From: Rhypophila decipiens
Taxonomy: Eukaryota; Ascomycota; Sordariomycetes; Sordariales; Naviculisporaceae
Assembly: GCA_033297075.1 (NCBI GenBank)
Contig: MU858299.1
Span: forward strand, 1-44,122
Reading direction: 5' to 3'
Length of the DNA: 44,122 nucleotides
Of the stretch, positions 1-9,861 are shown piece after piece. Under the pieces are notes generated by a model. It saw only the letters and a list, made by a program, of their open reading frames with translations, was not told the origin of the DNA and ran no database searches. A program made the position numbers and the translations under genes. Numbering within the stretch: position 1 is the first letter of the stretch; each line of letters starts with the position of its first letter.

Positions 1-278
1 ATATTCCGACACCTCAGGTCCCCCACCCAATATTTTTAAGCACCATCCACACCATACAGTAGCAACTTTCGGAAAGCTGAACATCAGTTTCCTATTAGTA
101 GAATATTAACCGCCGTGGCAATATAAAGCTAGAAATAATGGGGCGGTGGGAAAACAAAGTTTTTTTCTAGGAATAAAAATTATATATTTGTATTCTTATA
201 TATGTTATAACTCTCACTGCAGGCTATTTTCAAAGCCTCCAGTAAGACAGAAACTTTAGCAAGCTGACCATCGTAGTA
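1..278. other. AT-rich flank, no gene seen
   Basis: Strongly AT-rich, especially around 160-210 with runs of A/T. No open frame with recognisable protein similarity on either strand. It lies downstream of the truncated 2EXR fragment on the minus strand and does not continue that domain in any frame I could read. It may be a decayed repeat. Confidence 0.4.
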
Positions 279-410
279 CTAGAGTCTGGAAACTCTGGGA
301 ACATTATTGCATCTAACCGTAAACTCCCATATTAGTAAGTGAAGCTCGGCTGGCAAACGAGGAAAAAGGGTAAAGCTAGTGGGCTTACTAGCTTCTCGGG
401 GGGTCGTCAT
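279..410 (-). pseudogene. Truncated 2EXR-domain fragment
   Basis: From the ATG at 408-410 the minus strand encodes about 43 residues. Residues 13-30 (LFPRLPAELHLLIWEF) match the opening of the fungal 2EXR domain, an F-box-like helix usually written FPxLPxELRxxIW. The frame stops at 279-281, just after the domain begins, whereas complete family members usually run to several hundred residues. A GTTAGA right after the IWEFT codons could be a splice donor, but the sequence further downstream is AT-rich and shows no continuation. I read this as a truncated remnant. The motif is seen directly; loss of the rest is inference. Confidence 0.5.
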
Positions 411-1586
411 GGGGAAAATTAGAGATGGTAGTTTGCTGGAGTCTCTGTAGATCTTGGGTATATAGGAGAGCGGAGTAGGTAGGTCCAAAAGGGTTGCTCC
501 TCCTGTGGTCGGCTGTCGTATTTATAGACTCTTATGAGCCGGACAACGCCCGCCTGCAGAGATTGAGGTCGTTCAGACGGCTGGAGAAAGAATAAGGAGC
601 CCACCCCAGTCGGGCAAGTAGCCTCTGTCACGAGATTCGCCTGGCACCTGCAGCCAACTGGCAGCCCGCCAGCTAGCAAGTCGGTAATCCAACAAGGTGG
701 GGCTTATCGGCTTATCGGAAAGTGGGGCTGCACAGCCAACCGTTGGCCATTTACCCCACGGCCGCGATCGCTGGATTGATCTTTTCCTTCCTTTCTTCTT
801 CGTCTTACTTTTTCAGTACAATACTACAGTATTCGTTGGCGCGTTGACCCTTCGTACTTGGTGATTGTGACAGCCTCAAGATTTCGATCACCTAGTGTAG
901 GAAAATCGGCTCTTAAATAGCTACCTTATTCTATTTCCCTTAACTGTCCCTCTTCTTTACTGGCACTAGTAGGGAGATATTGACAAACGGTAGAACAAAC
1001 GGAGGGGAAGGAAAAATAAACGGGTGATTTCCCTTATGTCAGTAGACTATGCTCAGGCCTACAACGCATCAAAACATCCCGGAAAGTACAGCTTCAAAAA
1101 TTGATCCCCCAGCGGGATGGTATTTTTGCTTAACTGTGTTTTGCCACTTTGCATCATTTTTTGCAAAATGTTCAATAACACTAGCTGTAGGCTTGACTAT
1201 GGTAGCGATAGGACGGCGGAAATGGGTGACGATAAGAGGAAGGGAATGGTGGCGGTTTTGAGAAGAATCGCGATTTTATTTTCAGAAAATTAAAACTCTC
1301 GGCGTTAATGCTAAGGTGGTGTGGCAAGAAACAACAGGGGTATGTAGCCGGGTGCTGGTGGGTTTAGTATTGTTAAAACGACGCCTTGGAGGCGGTCAAA
1401 ATCGGAGGAAATTTTCCCTCGAAACGATATTACACAGACAACTGTGTTAGGGATCAGACATCTTTCGTGATACTGGGAAACAATGGGAAAGACAATCACA
1501 TGCGCATGGAATCAACCCATTGCTCTTGCGTTTCAATGTGTGCGAGGACGATTGCTGGCCTATGGTAGTTTTTGACTATGTGAAAG
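411..1586. other. Intergenic, no gene supported
   Basis: Only short unrelated open frames occur here and none resembles a known protein. A pyrimidine-rich stretch near 780-810 is the only notable composition feature. Part of it may be promoter for the 2EXR fragment on the minus strand. Confidence 0.4.
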
Positions 1587-3119
1587 CTAGTGAAAGCGCA
1601 TAGAATACGCCATCATCATGGCCACGAATTGCACGTCGTGTTCTGGCCCGAATACGTCGCGAATCATATCAGCAGCCACAGCATCATGGTTGAGGAGCGC
1701 CAAGACCGTTGCCTCCGGGTTCAGGCCTTTGGTAAGATAGGTCAAGACCATTTTGAGCTTGATCTTCCATATGATTCTCTCTCCGTCTTCCCAGCTTACC
1801 CACCACGATGTTGGTGAAATTGATGGTGGAGAAAGGCGGGAAAGTGGGATAATTCCCAATTGAGTCACTTTCTCCAGCATGCCATCCAGAAAGCCGCCAT
1901 TGGCAATGATGTTGTACCAGAATGAGGGGTTCCACTCAACGGGAATGGGCGGAGGTCGATCCAAGGGGCAACGAGGTAGGACAAATACAAGCTTCCGCAT
2001 CTTTTGTCGGGTTTCGGGACGTAAAGCTGCCTTGAAGTTGAAAAGGCCGGCCCGCCAATCGAGCATCGTGACAAAGGTGTTGCCGCCGTAGAGGGGGATC
2101 TCGGCCTCGTCCCTGACCTGTCGACATGTGAGTAGGAGGGCTGACGGCAATGTGATTGGGCCCCAGTCTAATGGAGCATCCAGTGGTCCAAACAGGAAAT
2201 CGAGACCGAGATCGCTTGTTGTTTCGGATCCCTCTGATGGACTTTGGACGGGCGTAGACGGTGCAGTGTTCGGTTGAGGAAACTGCCCAAAATACCATTT
2301 TCCGTCGTCCAGTAGACGCCAAGATGCTGCCTCGTCATTTTCCGCCGTCAGGCTCGCCTCCATTGTGGAAACCTCGTCTTCTGATACCATGCTTCCCTCA
2401 CTTTCTTCAGCGTCCAAATAAGCATGACTCTGGACAGTACCGCCAGCGCCCCAAGGATCATCTAGATAATCAAGATCCTTAATACGCAAATGATCATCTC
2501 TATCATCGTGACCCTCAATACCCCAAGGATCATATATATAACCATCATTCTGAATACCCCATCCGCGGGGGTCAAACGGACGATTATTGTGCCAAGGATA
2601 ATCTTCATCATCGTAATCCTCGATGACCTGAGAAATATCATCATCATCCACCCGCATACCAGTTGGCCTCACCGCAGACCACCGATCTTGCTTGTGGTTT
2701 CTTCTGCAAGCGTCCAAAACCATCCGAGCAGATTCCTGGGAGCGATTCACGTCCTGGTATACATCTTCAAGTGGAGGCCACGATTCCCACCAGTCTCTAC
2801 AATCGGAGCTCTTCAGCCAGTGGCCAGTCCTACGATAAAGGCCCACATTGTCAGGTTGGTCGACGATAGCATCCGGATATCGAAGAGGGCGTGAACTGCT
2901 GAGTTTGTGTAGCAACTCGGTCGGGTATCCGATAGCGTCGGCGCACAGCCTGAGTGTGCTATCTGCAAAGTCCATGCAGAGGACGAGGCGGTCTTGCGGC
3001 ACGCAGTGACGGTAGATTTGGAAACGAATCTCCAAAGGCAAGCGGTTCAAGAATAAGCTCTGCGGTTGAGACATGGAGCGCTGGGAGTTGCTGCTGTCTT
3101 CTCTGCTCTCTCCTGCCAT
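1587..3119 (-). CDS. F-box-like protein with acidic central region
   Basis: A single-exon gene of 510 residues from the ATG at 3117-3119. The frame is open further upstream but has no earlier ATG in good context and no similarity there. Residues about 22-38 (FLNRLPLEIRFQIYRHC) are an F-box/2EXR-like helix. The last third has the motif ALLLTCRQVRDEAEIPLYG, common in fungal F-box-like proteins where recruited relatives read 'LLLTCRQIRDEA'. Between them, about residues 155-240, lies a strongly acidic Asp/Tyr/Trp-rich stretch with repeated DPWG-type units (YDPWGIEG, DDPWGAGG). Family members are thought to act as adaptors in SCF-type ubiquitin ligases, but no substrate can be inferred. It ends at TAG 1587-1589. 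The gene is confident, the function only by family. Confidence 0.75.
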   Translation of the reverse strand: MAGESREDSSNSQRSMSQPQSLFLNRLPLEIRFQIYRHCVPQDRLVLCMDFADSTLRLCADAIGYPTELLHKLSSSRPLRYPDAIVDQPDNVGLYRRTGHWLKSSDCRDWWESWPPLEDVYQDVNRSQESARMVLDACRRNHKQDRWSAVRPTGMRVDDDDISQVIEDYDDEDYPWHNNRPFDPRGWGIQNDGYIYDPWGIEGHDDRDDHLRIKDLDYLDDPWGAGGTVQSHAYLDAEESEGSMVSEDEVSTMEASLTAENDEAASWRLLDDGKWYFGQFPQPNTAPSTPVQSPSEGSETTSDLGLDFLFGPLDAPLDWGPITLPSALLLTCRQVRDEAEIPLYGGNTFVTMLDWRAGLFNFKAALRPETRQKMRKLVFVLPRCPLDRPPPIPVEWNPSFWYNIIANGGFLDGMLEKVTQLGIIPLSRLSPPSISPTSWWVSWEDGERIIWKIKLKMVLTYLTKGLNPEATVLALLNHDAVAADMIRDVFGPEHDVQFVAMMMAYSMRFH

Positions 3120-3402
3120 GATGCGATTACAGGTAAGGATGGTATGGCTCCGAAGTCGAAGAAGAGATATAATCGAGGTTTTGGTCCAGCGCTTCGCAAA
3201 GTGACAACGAGTGATTAACGGGTATTTTGAATGGCCCCGGGCGGTCATAAACCAGTCATCCCATGATTGCTTTGAGTCATGGACGATGAGCCAGCATAGC
3301 CTGAAATCCTCGACTGACAGCAACACAGAGGACTGATGAAACAGTGATCAACCAACATTGAGCTAGAACCCAAAATGTGTATATACAAACACCCAAAACA
3401 TC
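3120..3402. other. Short intergenic spacer
   Basis: About 280 bases between two minus-strand genes. It must hold the 3' end of the ribonuclease gene and the promoter and 5' leader of the F-box-like gene. No clear TATA box or other element is visible. Confidence 0.4.
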
Positions 3403-4038
3403 TTATACAAACAACGGAACAGTCCAGGCGGCAAGTCCAAGCAAAACACCGTTCACACCCAGCCCAGCAACCGAAGAAGCCCCAGAAGTTCCTGTCGCAG
3501 TAGAGGACGATCCAGTGCCGGTAGCGGTCGGCGCTGAGGTCGAGGTCGAAGGCACGTTCTTCAGCTCAGCAACTTCGCATGCCACGAACCCGTTTCTTGT
3601 CGGGGCGGCAGTATGCGTCATGGCCCCGACAAAGGCGCAGTCATTCTTGTAGTCCGGGTCAAACACAATGCGATCTGCGCCAGGAGATCCTGCAAGCAAT
3701 GATATCAGCGTCTGAGTCAATGTCAAACAACATGAGTTGTACTTACTCCCAGCATAAACACCGCTCCTGATGATGGGAAACTCCTCATATGGACCTGACG
3801 ACGCAAACACCAGCCCTTCCCGGTTGTTGAACTTGTGCGGGTACTTGCTGTTGCCGATCTGCTGACCCTGGTCATACAGACGGCATCCTTCGGCAGTGGC
3901 CTCCTCGATCTGCTGCTGGGAGTACGTGTTGGAGCCGCAGGTTACATTGGCGATGCTGCTTGTGCCGGGTGTGGCGGCGGCGCGGACCGTCGCACCACAA
4001 GCGGCAATGGCGACCAGGAGGGAGTTCAAGACGTGCAT
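3403..4038 (-). CDS. Secreted guanyl-specific ribonuclease (RNase T1/N1 family), GPI-anchor-like tail
   Basis: Two exons, 4038-3747 and 3689-3403, with a 57-base intron (GTAAGT to GCAG) whose length is a multiple of three and which has no stop, so unspliced DNA looks open. The spliced protein has 192 residues. Residues 1-20 are a signal peptide. The RNase T1/N1 core follows with all four catalytic residues visible: H68 in YPHKFNN, E86 in YEEFPII, R104 in SPGADRIVF and H123 in AMTHTAA (T1 H40, E58, R77, H92). The splice restores the GRSPGADR loop, which confirms the join. After the catalytic domain come about 35 Ser/Thr/Gly-rich residues and a hydrophobic C-terminal end, the pattern of a GPI-anchored wall or membrane protein. 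Most T1-type enzymes are about 130 residues and simply secreted, so the tail is an addition. Confidence 0.92.
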   Translation of the reverse strand: MHVLNSLLVAIAACGATVRAAATPGTSSIANVTCGSNTYSQQQIEEATAEGCRLYDQGQQIGNSKYPHKFNNREGLVFASSGPYEEFPIIRSGVYAGSKYNSCCLTLTQTLISLLAGSPGADRIVFDPDYKNDCAFVGAMTHTAAPTRNGFVACEVAELKNVPSTSTSAPTATGTGSSSTATGTSGASSVAGLGVNGVLLGLAAWTVPLFV

Positions 4039-4573
4039 GGTGTTTGAATGATGACGAGCGATAAAAATATTCACTGAAATACACGCATGAATATTATGAA
4101 CGTAGGTAGGACAGGTCAACTCCTGGAATGAGGAAGTTGACTTGATGTGAGGTGAAAAGGGGGGCCTCCATTGTCCTCGGAGGCTCAAATGTGTTCAGCT
4201 GGGCATGTCTCGCTTATCTCCACATCCCGCGACCGGGGATGGATCTCAGATGTCCAATTGGCTGAATGATGCCCAAAAAATGGAGTTTCATTTCAGCTCG
4301 GGTCTTGGCGATGACAAACACGTGTGCTCCCCACATTCGTTTATCGGGGATCGGCTGATAACCAATCCCTGCGGCAATTTGTACCACGTTCAACACCCCG
4401 CTGACGTCAACCCTGAGCCCCTCAGTATCAAGTTCGAACAAGAGTATTGACCTCGACCAAAGAACATACAAAGCGACAGTACGGCTCTACAAAAGAGTGG
4501 TCCGGTATATTTTGGTCGGTTTGCCAACTTCTGTTTTATCATAAATCATCAATTGTCAGGACAGTTCGCCACA
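4039..4573. other. Divergent promoter region
   Basis: A 535-base region between the divergently transcribed ribonuclease (minus) and DUF3632 (plus) genes. It contains the 5' leaders and promoters of both. I see no unambiguous TATA box, and the short open frames in it have no similarity. Confidence 0.5.
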
Positions 4574-5566
4574 ATGAGCAGCCAACCCACCCAAGAGGAG
4601 GCACCGAAAGATACCGCCCAGCTCCTGAAAGATGCCATCGCAACCCTCTCATCGCTCACAAATAGCGCAACCTCAACCTCAACCTCAACCAACCGAGGCA
4701 CAAGCAAAGTCACACATATCGCAGAGAAAATAATCCAAGGCTCAAAGCAAGTACAACACGACGCCCAAAAACTCGACGATTACGTCTATGACACCTGGTG
4801 CGGGATATTCGACCTCGTGGGCAAGACTACCTCCGAGCATCAACAACCCATCATCAATCTGCTCCTCGAGCTGCGCAAAACAACTCTTTGTCCAAACGAT
4901 GACTCCAGCAAAGAGCCCGTCACTGTTCAAAGCGCTGGAACTCTCTGGTCAGATCTTCCCACTTTTGGGTGGGTAGCTAGGGACTTGTGGAATTTCGGTA
5001 TGTCAAACTCCCTGTGCACCTCCACTTTGTCAACAGGCCATCCTCGAAACTAACCAAGCATGTGTTGGTATGACATAGACGCAAGCGACAAAACAGCCTC
5101 CCAAAGCGACCGCCAAAAATGGACCAACTATGCCGCCTTCCTGGCTAAACTAACCGCCATTTCGCTGTCCGACAAGGAGGGCAATGACGCTCTAGATTTC
5201 AGCACCTTTGCCCTCTGGTCTCTACGCGAAGCATTTGAAACTTCCAGCTCCGAGGAGGCAAATTCCACAGCCGTGAAACTCGCGTCGTTGTGGATCAAAC
5301 ACGCGGGCAAGGAGCTCAAGCTTGCGACTGAGAAGCAGGTGTCTCTGCCGCAGGCGCAAGGGCGTGGTGGCGGCGAGTTTAGTGAGCGGGGATGGACTGG
5401 GTTCAATGACGAGAGATGGGCTGTTTGGAAGGGTGGGTTTCGTGCCTTTGCCGAGAAGGATGGGGGTGCCCCCGGTGAGGGTGTTGCCGCGGGCTCGGGG
5501 GGTACCGGGGATGGGGAAATTGATGAGGTTAGGGAGATGGCGAGGGAGGCGGCTGGGTTGATGTAG
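4574..5566 (+). CDS. DUF3632-family protein
   Basis: Two exons, 4574-4997 and 5079-5566, giving 303 residues. The 81-base intron has donor GTATGT, branch site CTAAC near 5050 and acceptor ATAG. The start is the ATG in cacaATGagc at 4574; the open frame upstream begins only with a TTG. Sequence signatures match fungal DUF3632: WSDLPTFGWVARDLWNF just before the splice, then WTNYAAFLAKLTA and a helical region around ALWSLREAFE. The N terminus is Ser/Thr-rich and encoded by a short ACCTCA repeat. The C terminus is Gly-rich. No biochemical function is established for the family; it is predicted cytosolic and helical. It converges on the membrane-protein gene at 5667. Confidence 0.85.
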
Positions 5567-5666
5567 AGCTCGTCAAGTCTAGTTGGAATTTTTATTAAGT
5601 CTAGTTTTAGCAGTCCCACCTATGGGGATAAGTTCCGTTTTCTGCCATGTACCTGCTATCACACCG

Positions 5667-7875
5667 CTAGGCAGAATCTTGAGCTCTCGCCGAGGATGTT
5701 GGGGCAGATTCCGGGTCTTCTTTTGACGTTTGGGTCCTCCGTCTCGGAAGGACAGTTGCTTTTGCTTTTGGCCATGTGGGTAGCTTGTGCCAGGTCATTT
5801 GTGCCGCAACTTCTAGAACCCGGAGACGTCGGTTTTCCGGCGCAAGCATCGCCGCACCAGTTGCCACGGCGTATGTTATTGTGGCAACAAGCACCATTGT
5901 GATGTAGAAGGATGTCTGGTTGTCTGATGGGTCTTCTTTGTCAAAAAGGTGCATGCCGTAGAGAGACTGGATGGTTATGGACGATGTTAGTCATGTCGAA
6001 GTATTTAGCAGATAGTTCGAATTGGTCATCAAACATGTTCTTGGCGACCTAGTCTTTGTCTCTTGCGTCGGATATCTTTGCGAGACCTAGCGTGTCAGCC
6101 TCCCATGTCATTAAAGGTGGAACATCGGGAAGAGACCTGATGTCAGGTCGGTGACCTCGAAGCAGAGTAAAAATAATAGGCCAAAAGCACTTGGGGTAGG
6201 AACGAACCTGGACGTGAACCATCTGATCGAGGACCAACAAGGTCGCATCCCATTGGACTTTTGCTCCCATGACGATTCTGGCCACACAACCAAGAAGATA
6301 AAGAACCGGCTCGAGCGAGGTATGGGGTTCCTTGTCTGGACCAGATTCCTGCTCGAACCTCGATGCCTCGTGGACTCCAGGAGTCCACTCGATCAAGGAA
6401 TGATCGTCGGTCAAGACGACAAGTCTGAAGAAAGAGGGATTACTCAGCCCAAGCTGAAGGCTGAAGGCACTTCGCACCTCTTGAAAATAGCAATCGGAAA
6501 CACCTTCGAACGAAAGAGCAGTCGTCTGACGAATCAGGGGTAGATCCAACATTCCAAGAGAGGGGGTCTGTCTTTGATCGTGGGGTTTGGCGACAAGGCA
6601 CCGTATTTGAAACATGACATTTGGGCAGGAGTGTGTAGCAGACTCGAGAAAAGTGTAATGATTCTTGAGTCCGCCCGTTGACCATGCCCATACCTCCTGG
6701 CCGGAAGTCGGGAATTTGTCGATGAAGCCTTGGACAAACGTTGTGGACCTTTCACCGTCTGGAGGGCACTCGGGTAGAGTCTGGGCTGCAAGAAACATGG
6801 CCAATTTGAGAGATATCTTTCCCGATCCGCGCAGACCTATGTTCCTGTTTTAAATCAGCATCCACCCCATCTTCCACCCTGTCGTTCCGGGTACCTACCA
6901 ATAAGTGCCGATACAAGACTGCGGGGGTACGTCTGCCGCCCACGGCTTGTCTTCATGCATGAATGATCGAATGCTCTCTCCAGAAGACGGTGGGTCGATG
7001 ATGCTAAGCTCCGGTATCCAAGTCAGTCAGCGAAAGTGGCCGTCCTCAGAATCGGCGTCCCTTATCAGGTACTCGTCATTTTCTGGCCCAGGTAGCTCTG
7101 GTCCCACTGGTATTGTCAGCGTTCGATGGCCTAATTCCCCCAAGCAGCTTAACCGCCTTCGGCGGTAGGTATAATAGAGTGCCTCCCAATATATGCCCCT
7201 GAAAATGTCTGCGTCCCAGAGGATCAGGGCCTTCCCAATTGCTTTCGTGCTAGCTCGCCCGTATTTGATGTCAACTCCCCTCTGCGACTGACTGGCTCTA
7301 ACCAGTCTCTTGGGAGAGACTGTACGTAGTTTTCTATTGCATCTGAGATCCTTCGTGTGTAGTCATCTGTCGCTCTTTTCATTGTTGCTCCAGGTCGGCG
7401 TTTTGGATAGAACGGCAGAGCGTCTCTATTTCTCCCATCGACATGTCTTGGAGCATAGTGATCGGGAAACAAGAATGGGACAATGGATTGCGGATAGTCT
7501 CCAAGAGATACTACCCCCGGGGGCTGGTACGTTTGGTTCATGTCAGTATGACAGTGTCGCGGGTCCCGGACGAACAAAGGATATGAATTCTGGACCTACG
7601 TCCTTATTAAACACGCGTCCATCGGCCTCAATTATGATCTCCCCCCTGGACTCCCAGCTTGGGTCGCCTTTGGTTTTTGGCACCAAAGGCTGGATATCAT
7701 CAGACAACTCGGTAGATCTGGCTTGTCGCGGAAGTCCAGCTGACCTGTTTTCCAAAGCCTCTGCCAGCTCACGCCCGCTGGACTCCAAGTCATGACCTCG
7801 CGCGTCGTTTTGTGCTCCGGGAAGATCACAGCCGCCGCGCACGCTTTTCACATTATGTTGTGGTACCGATGCCAT
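5667..7875 (-). CDS. Multi-exon protein with C-terminal membrane segment, possibly CorA-like
   Basis: Exons that join in frame: 7875-7600, 7523-7303, 7249-7073, 7003-6899 and 6844-6208, with donors GTAGGT, GTTAGA, GTACCT and GTAGGT. Phase agrees at every join, which is strong evidence for a real gene. The last part (to TAG at 5667) follows a CTAAC branch site near 5985 and an acceptor near 5960; the exon structure between 6207 and 5960 is unsure. The C-terminal exon has SLYGMHLFD, a polar loop, one membrane helix (YITMVLVATITYAVATGAAM) and a basic tail. YGM-H followed by a membrane helix resembles the GMN signature and second helix of CorA magnesium transporters, but I cannot find the first helix, so CorA-like is tentative. 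The start is uncertain; another ATG near 7988 opens a short hydrophobic frame that is not joined. Confidence 0.55.
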
Positions 7876-8984
7876 AGGAAGCGGATATTCTGCGTCTGGT
7901 TTCGATTGCTGGTTTCAGTGAACTGGACTAGAAGGATGAGCAGTCCGGCCAATATGGCCATCATGCAAGGAGTTGAGCGGGGTAACATTGGTTGGTAGAG
8001 ACTAGTGTGTGACAAGATGGATGTGCCCTTGAGCGCAGCTGCCCCTGACCTGAATCGCTACGACCTCTGATTGGATGGCGAAGGGTTTACAAAAAGACCC
8101 TGCATAACTGATGGCATGGTCATCTCGGACGCGCATGTTTCTAAGAGACGAGGGCGCTTAAAAGTTAGAACGATGGTAGTTTTCGTCGTTGAATCTTGCT
8201 CAGATGTGTGTGTACGAGTAATGGAAGAATAACTATACCGACTAATGCCTGCTTCGGTTGTAGAAACAGACTCGGAAGCGATGGCGCCAAGATCCGGGTT
8301 GCAGTGGTTTTCATCGATTCATCACAGAGCCATGAAGACTTTGGGGTTTGATCTTTCCGAGAGAAAGGGGCGGGTAAACAATGGCTGAGTCTGTTTGTTA
8401 TGAAGGCTAGGAAGCGTGACGAAGCTTCAGCCATGTAATGTCAACAATGCCTTTTGTAAGGTTATGTTTCCGAAACCTTGAGGTATTTCAGGTTCAACGG
8501 AGAAAATAAAGCATGGCTTTGGAAATGTCTGTGATAATTGGCCATTTTTTTGGCGACCTCATCAGCCACGGGACAAATCGAGCCAGTATCAGGACCACCG
8601 AGCAGGCTAGGTTGTGCCGTGAGAGGAGTAATCCCACAATAATGGCAATGTACGTAGTTCGTTAGCCTCGCCCTGTTTCGTTTTCCAGACCATTACTGCA
8701 CGGAGGGACAATCGGGATTTCCATTCCCCAGTTCGGGTTCTGACCAAAGTTAAATTGTTAACTGCCACAGCGACGTCAAACCGTGATCCTCCCGGCATTC
8801 TCTGCACATGCTTCCCGTGTGGAGCGAGACCGGGAAACTTGTCAAGCCCTGGAACCCTAACACAAACCATAAATCTCTTCAATTCCAAACGGAAGCACCC
8901 GGCCCACGAAAAAACATCTTTCTTCTTTCCTCCGTTCTCGTAAACCGCCATCAATGTCTCGCCAAGAGTCATCGACTATTCACC
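7876..8984. other. Intergenic between divergent genes, no gene supported
   Basis: About 1.1 kb between the minus-strand membrane protein and the plus-strand lectin-like gene. Open frames here are short and unlike known proteins. The last 100 bases are pyrimidine-rich, as is usual just upstream of fungal starts. Confidence 0.45.
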
Positions 8985-9662
8985 ATGCTCTCCTCCCACC
9001 TCCTCCTCGGGCTCTTGGCCCTCGTACCAGCAGTCCTCGCCTCGCCCGTCGCCGTCTCGACCATCCAAAACCGTGACCTCATCTCGACCGACCTCGAAAG
9101 TCGCGGCACGATCGGACGTCGAGGGTTTTGGGGCAATTGCCAAGAATGCAAGCTCATTGGCGCCGCCAACCTCAGTTGTCTTTGCGTCAAGGAGGACGGG
9201 ATACACGTTTCATACAGCAACTTGAACCTGAACCTGTGCATCGGCGTCGACGCAGACCACAATCTCATTTGGCAGCCAAAGTAGGTTACTTGGTCGAGTC
9301 AAGTTGCGCGCCGATTCTTGCATCTATTCCCGTTTCTCTCGCTCGGTCGCACCATAACACGGACATAGTACTGACACCTTCACTCTTCCCTAGTGGCTAC
9401 TTCGCCTCCAAGTGCGACAAGATTGGCGCCTCCCTGAGCAAGGTCGAGGTGATGAATGGAATGTCGCTCCCTCAGTTGCGTGCGTCTTGCAATAAGGAGC
9501 AGTACAGACCTGATGCCTTTGGCGCGTCATTCATCAACTTGGGTAGGTCCTTCCTCCATTTCATCATTGCCAAGCGAGTGTTCTGACGTTTTTTTGTTTC
9601 GTATCACAGACGACGGAATTCATGTCAATAACGGCAAGCTCGTATGTAAGGGTAGCGAGTAA
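8985..9662 (+). CDS. Secreted cyanovirin-N homology (CVNH) domain protein
   Basis: Three exons, 8985-9280, 9394-9542 and 9610-9662, with introns of 113 and 67 bases (both GTAGGT donors, TAG and CAG acceptors), giving 165 residues. The start is caccATGctc. Residues 1-19 are a signal peptide ending at VLAS. From about residue 50 the sequence shows the CVNH layout twice: C-x-x-C, LSCLC, NLNLCIGVD, then WQPNGYFASKC; and LRASC, FINLDDGIHVNNGKLVC. The splice joins recreate the NGYF and NLDDGIHV motifs, confirming them. There are eight cysteines after the signal peptide. CVNH proteins bind mannose-rich glycans in characterised members; a secreted fungal one could bind wall or partner glycans. That role is inference. 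Confidence 0.85.
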
Positions 9663-9861
9663 TTGCTGGATGTTAAGACGTCACGACTCGATGTCTATAT
9701 AGATGCTGTTAGATTCCTCGCCAGGTCAAAAGGGTGTTTGGAGGGCCTCACCTGAGCTTGTAGACTATTTGACATGAGAGTTTTGGTTGAATGGATAGAG
9801 AAGATCAACTAATTGTAAGAGAGACCTGGGGTCGGTGATCTCTGCTCCCTTCATAACCAGG

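Noticed and set aside
8607..8972. Minus-strand open frame of 121 codons upstream of the CVNH gene
   Set aside because: It lies over the promoter and leader of the CVNH gene and has no similarity; probably chance.
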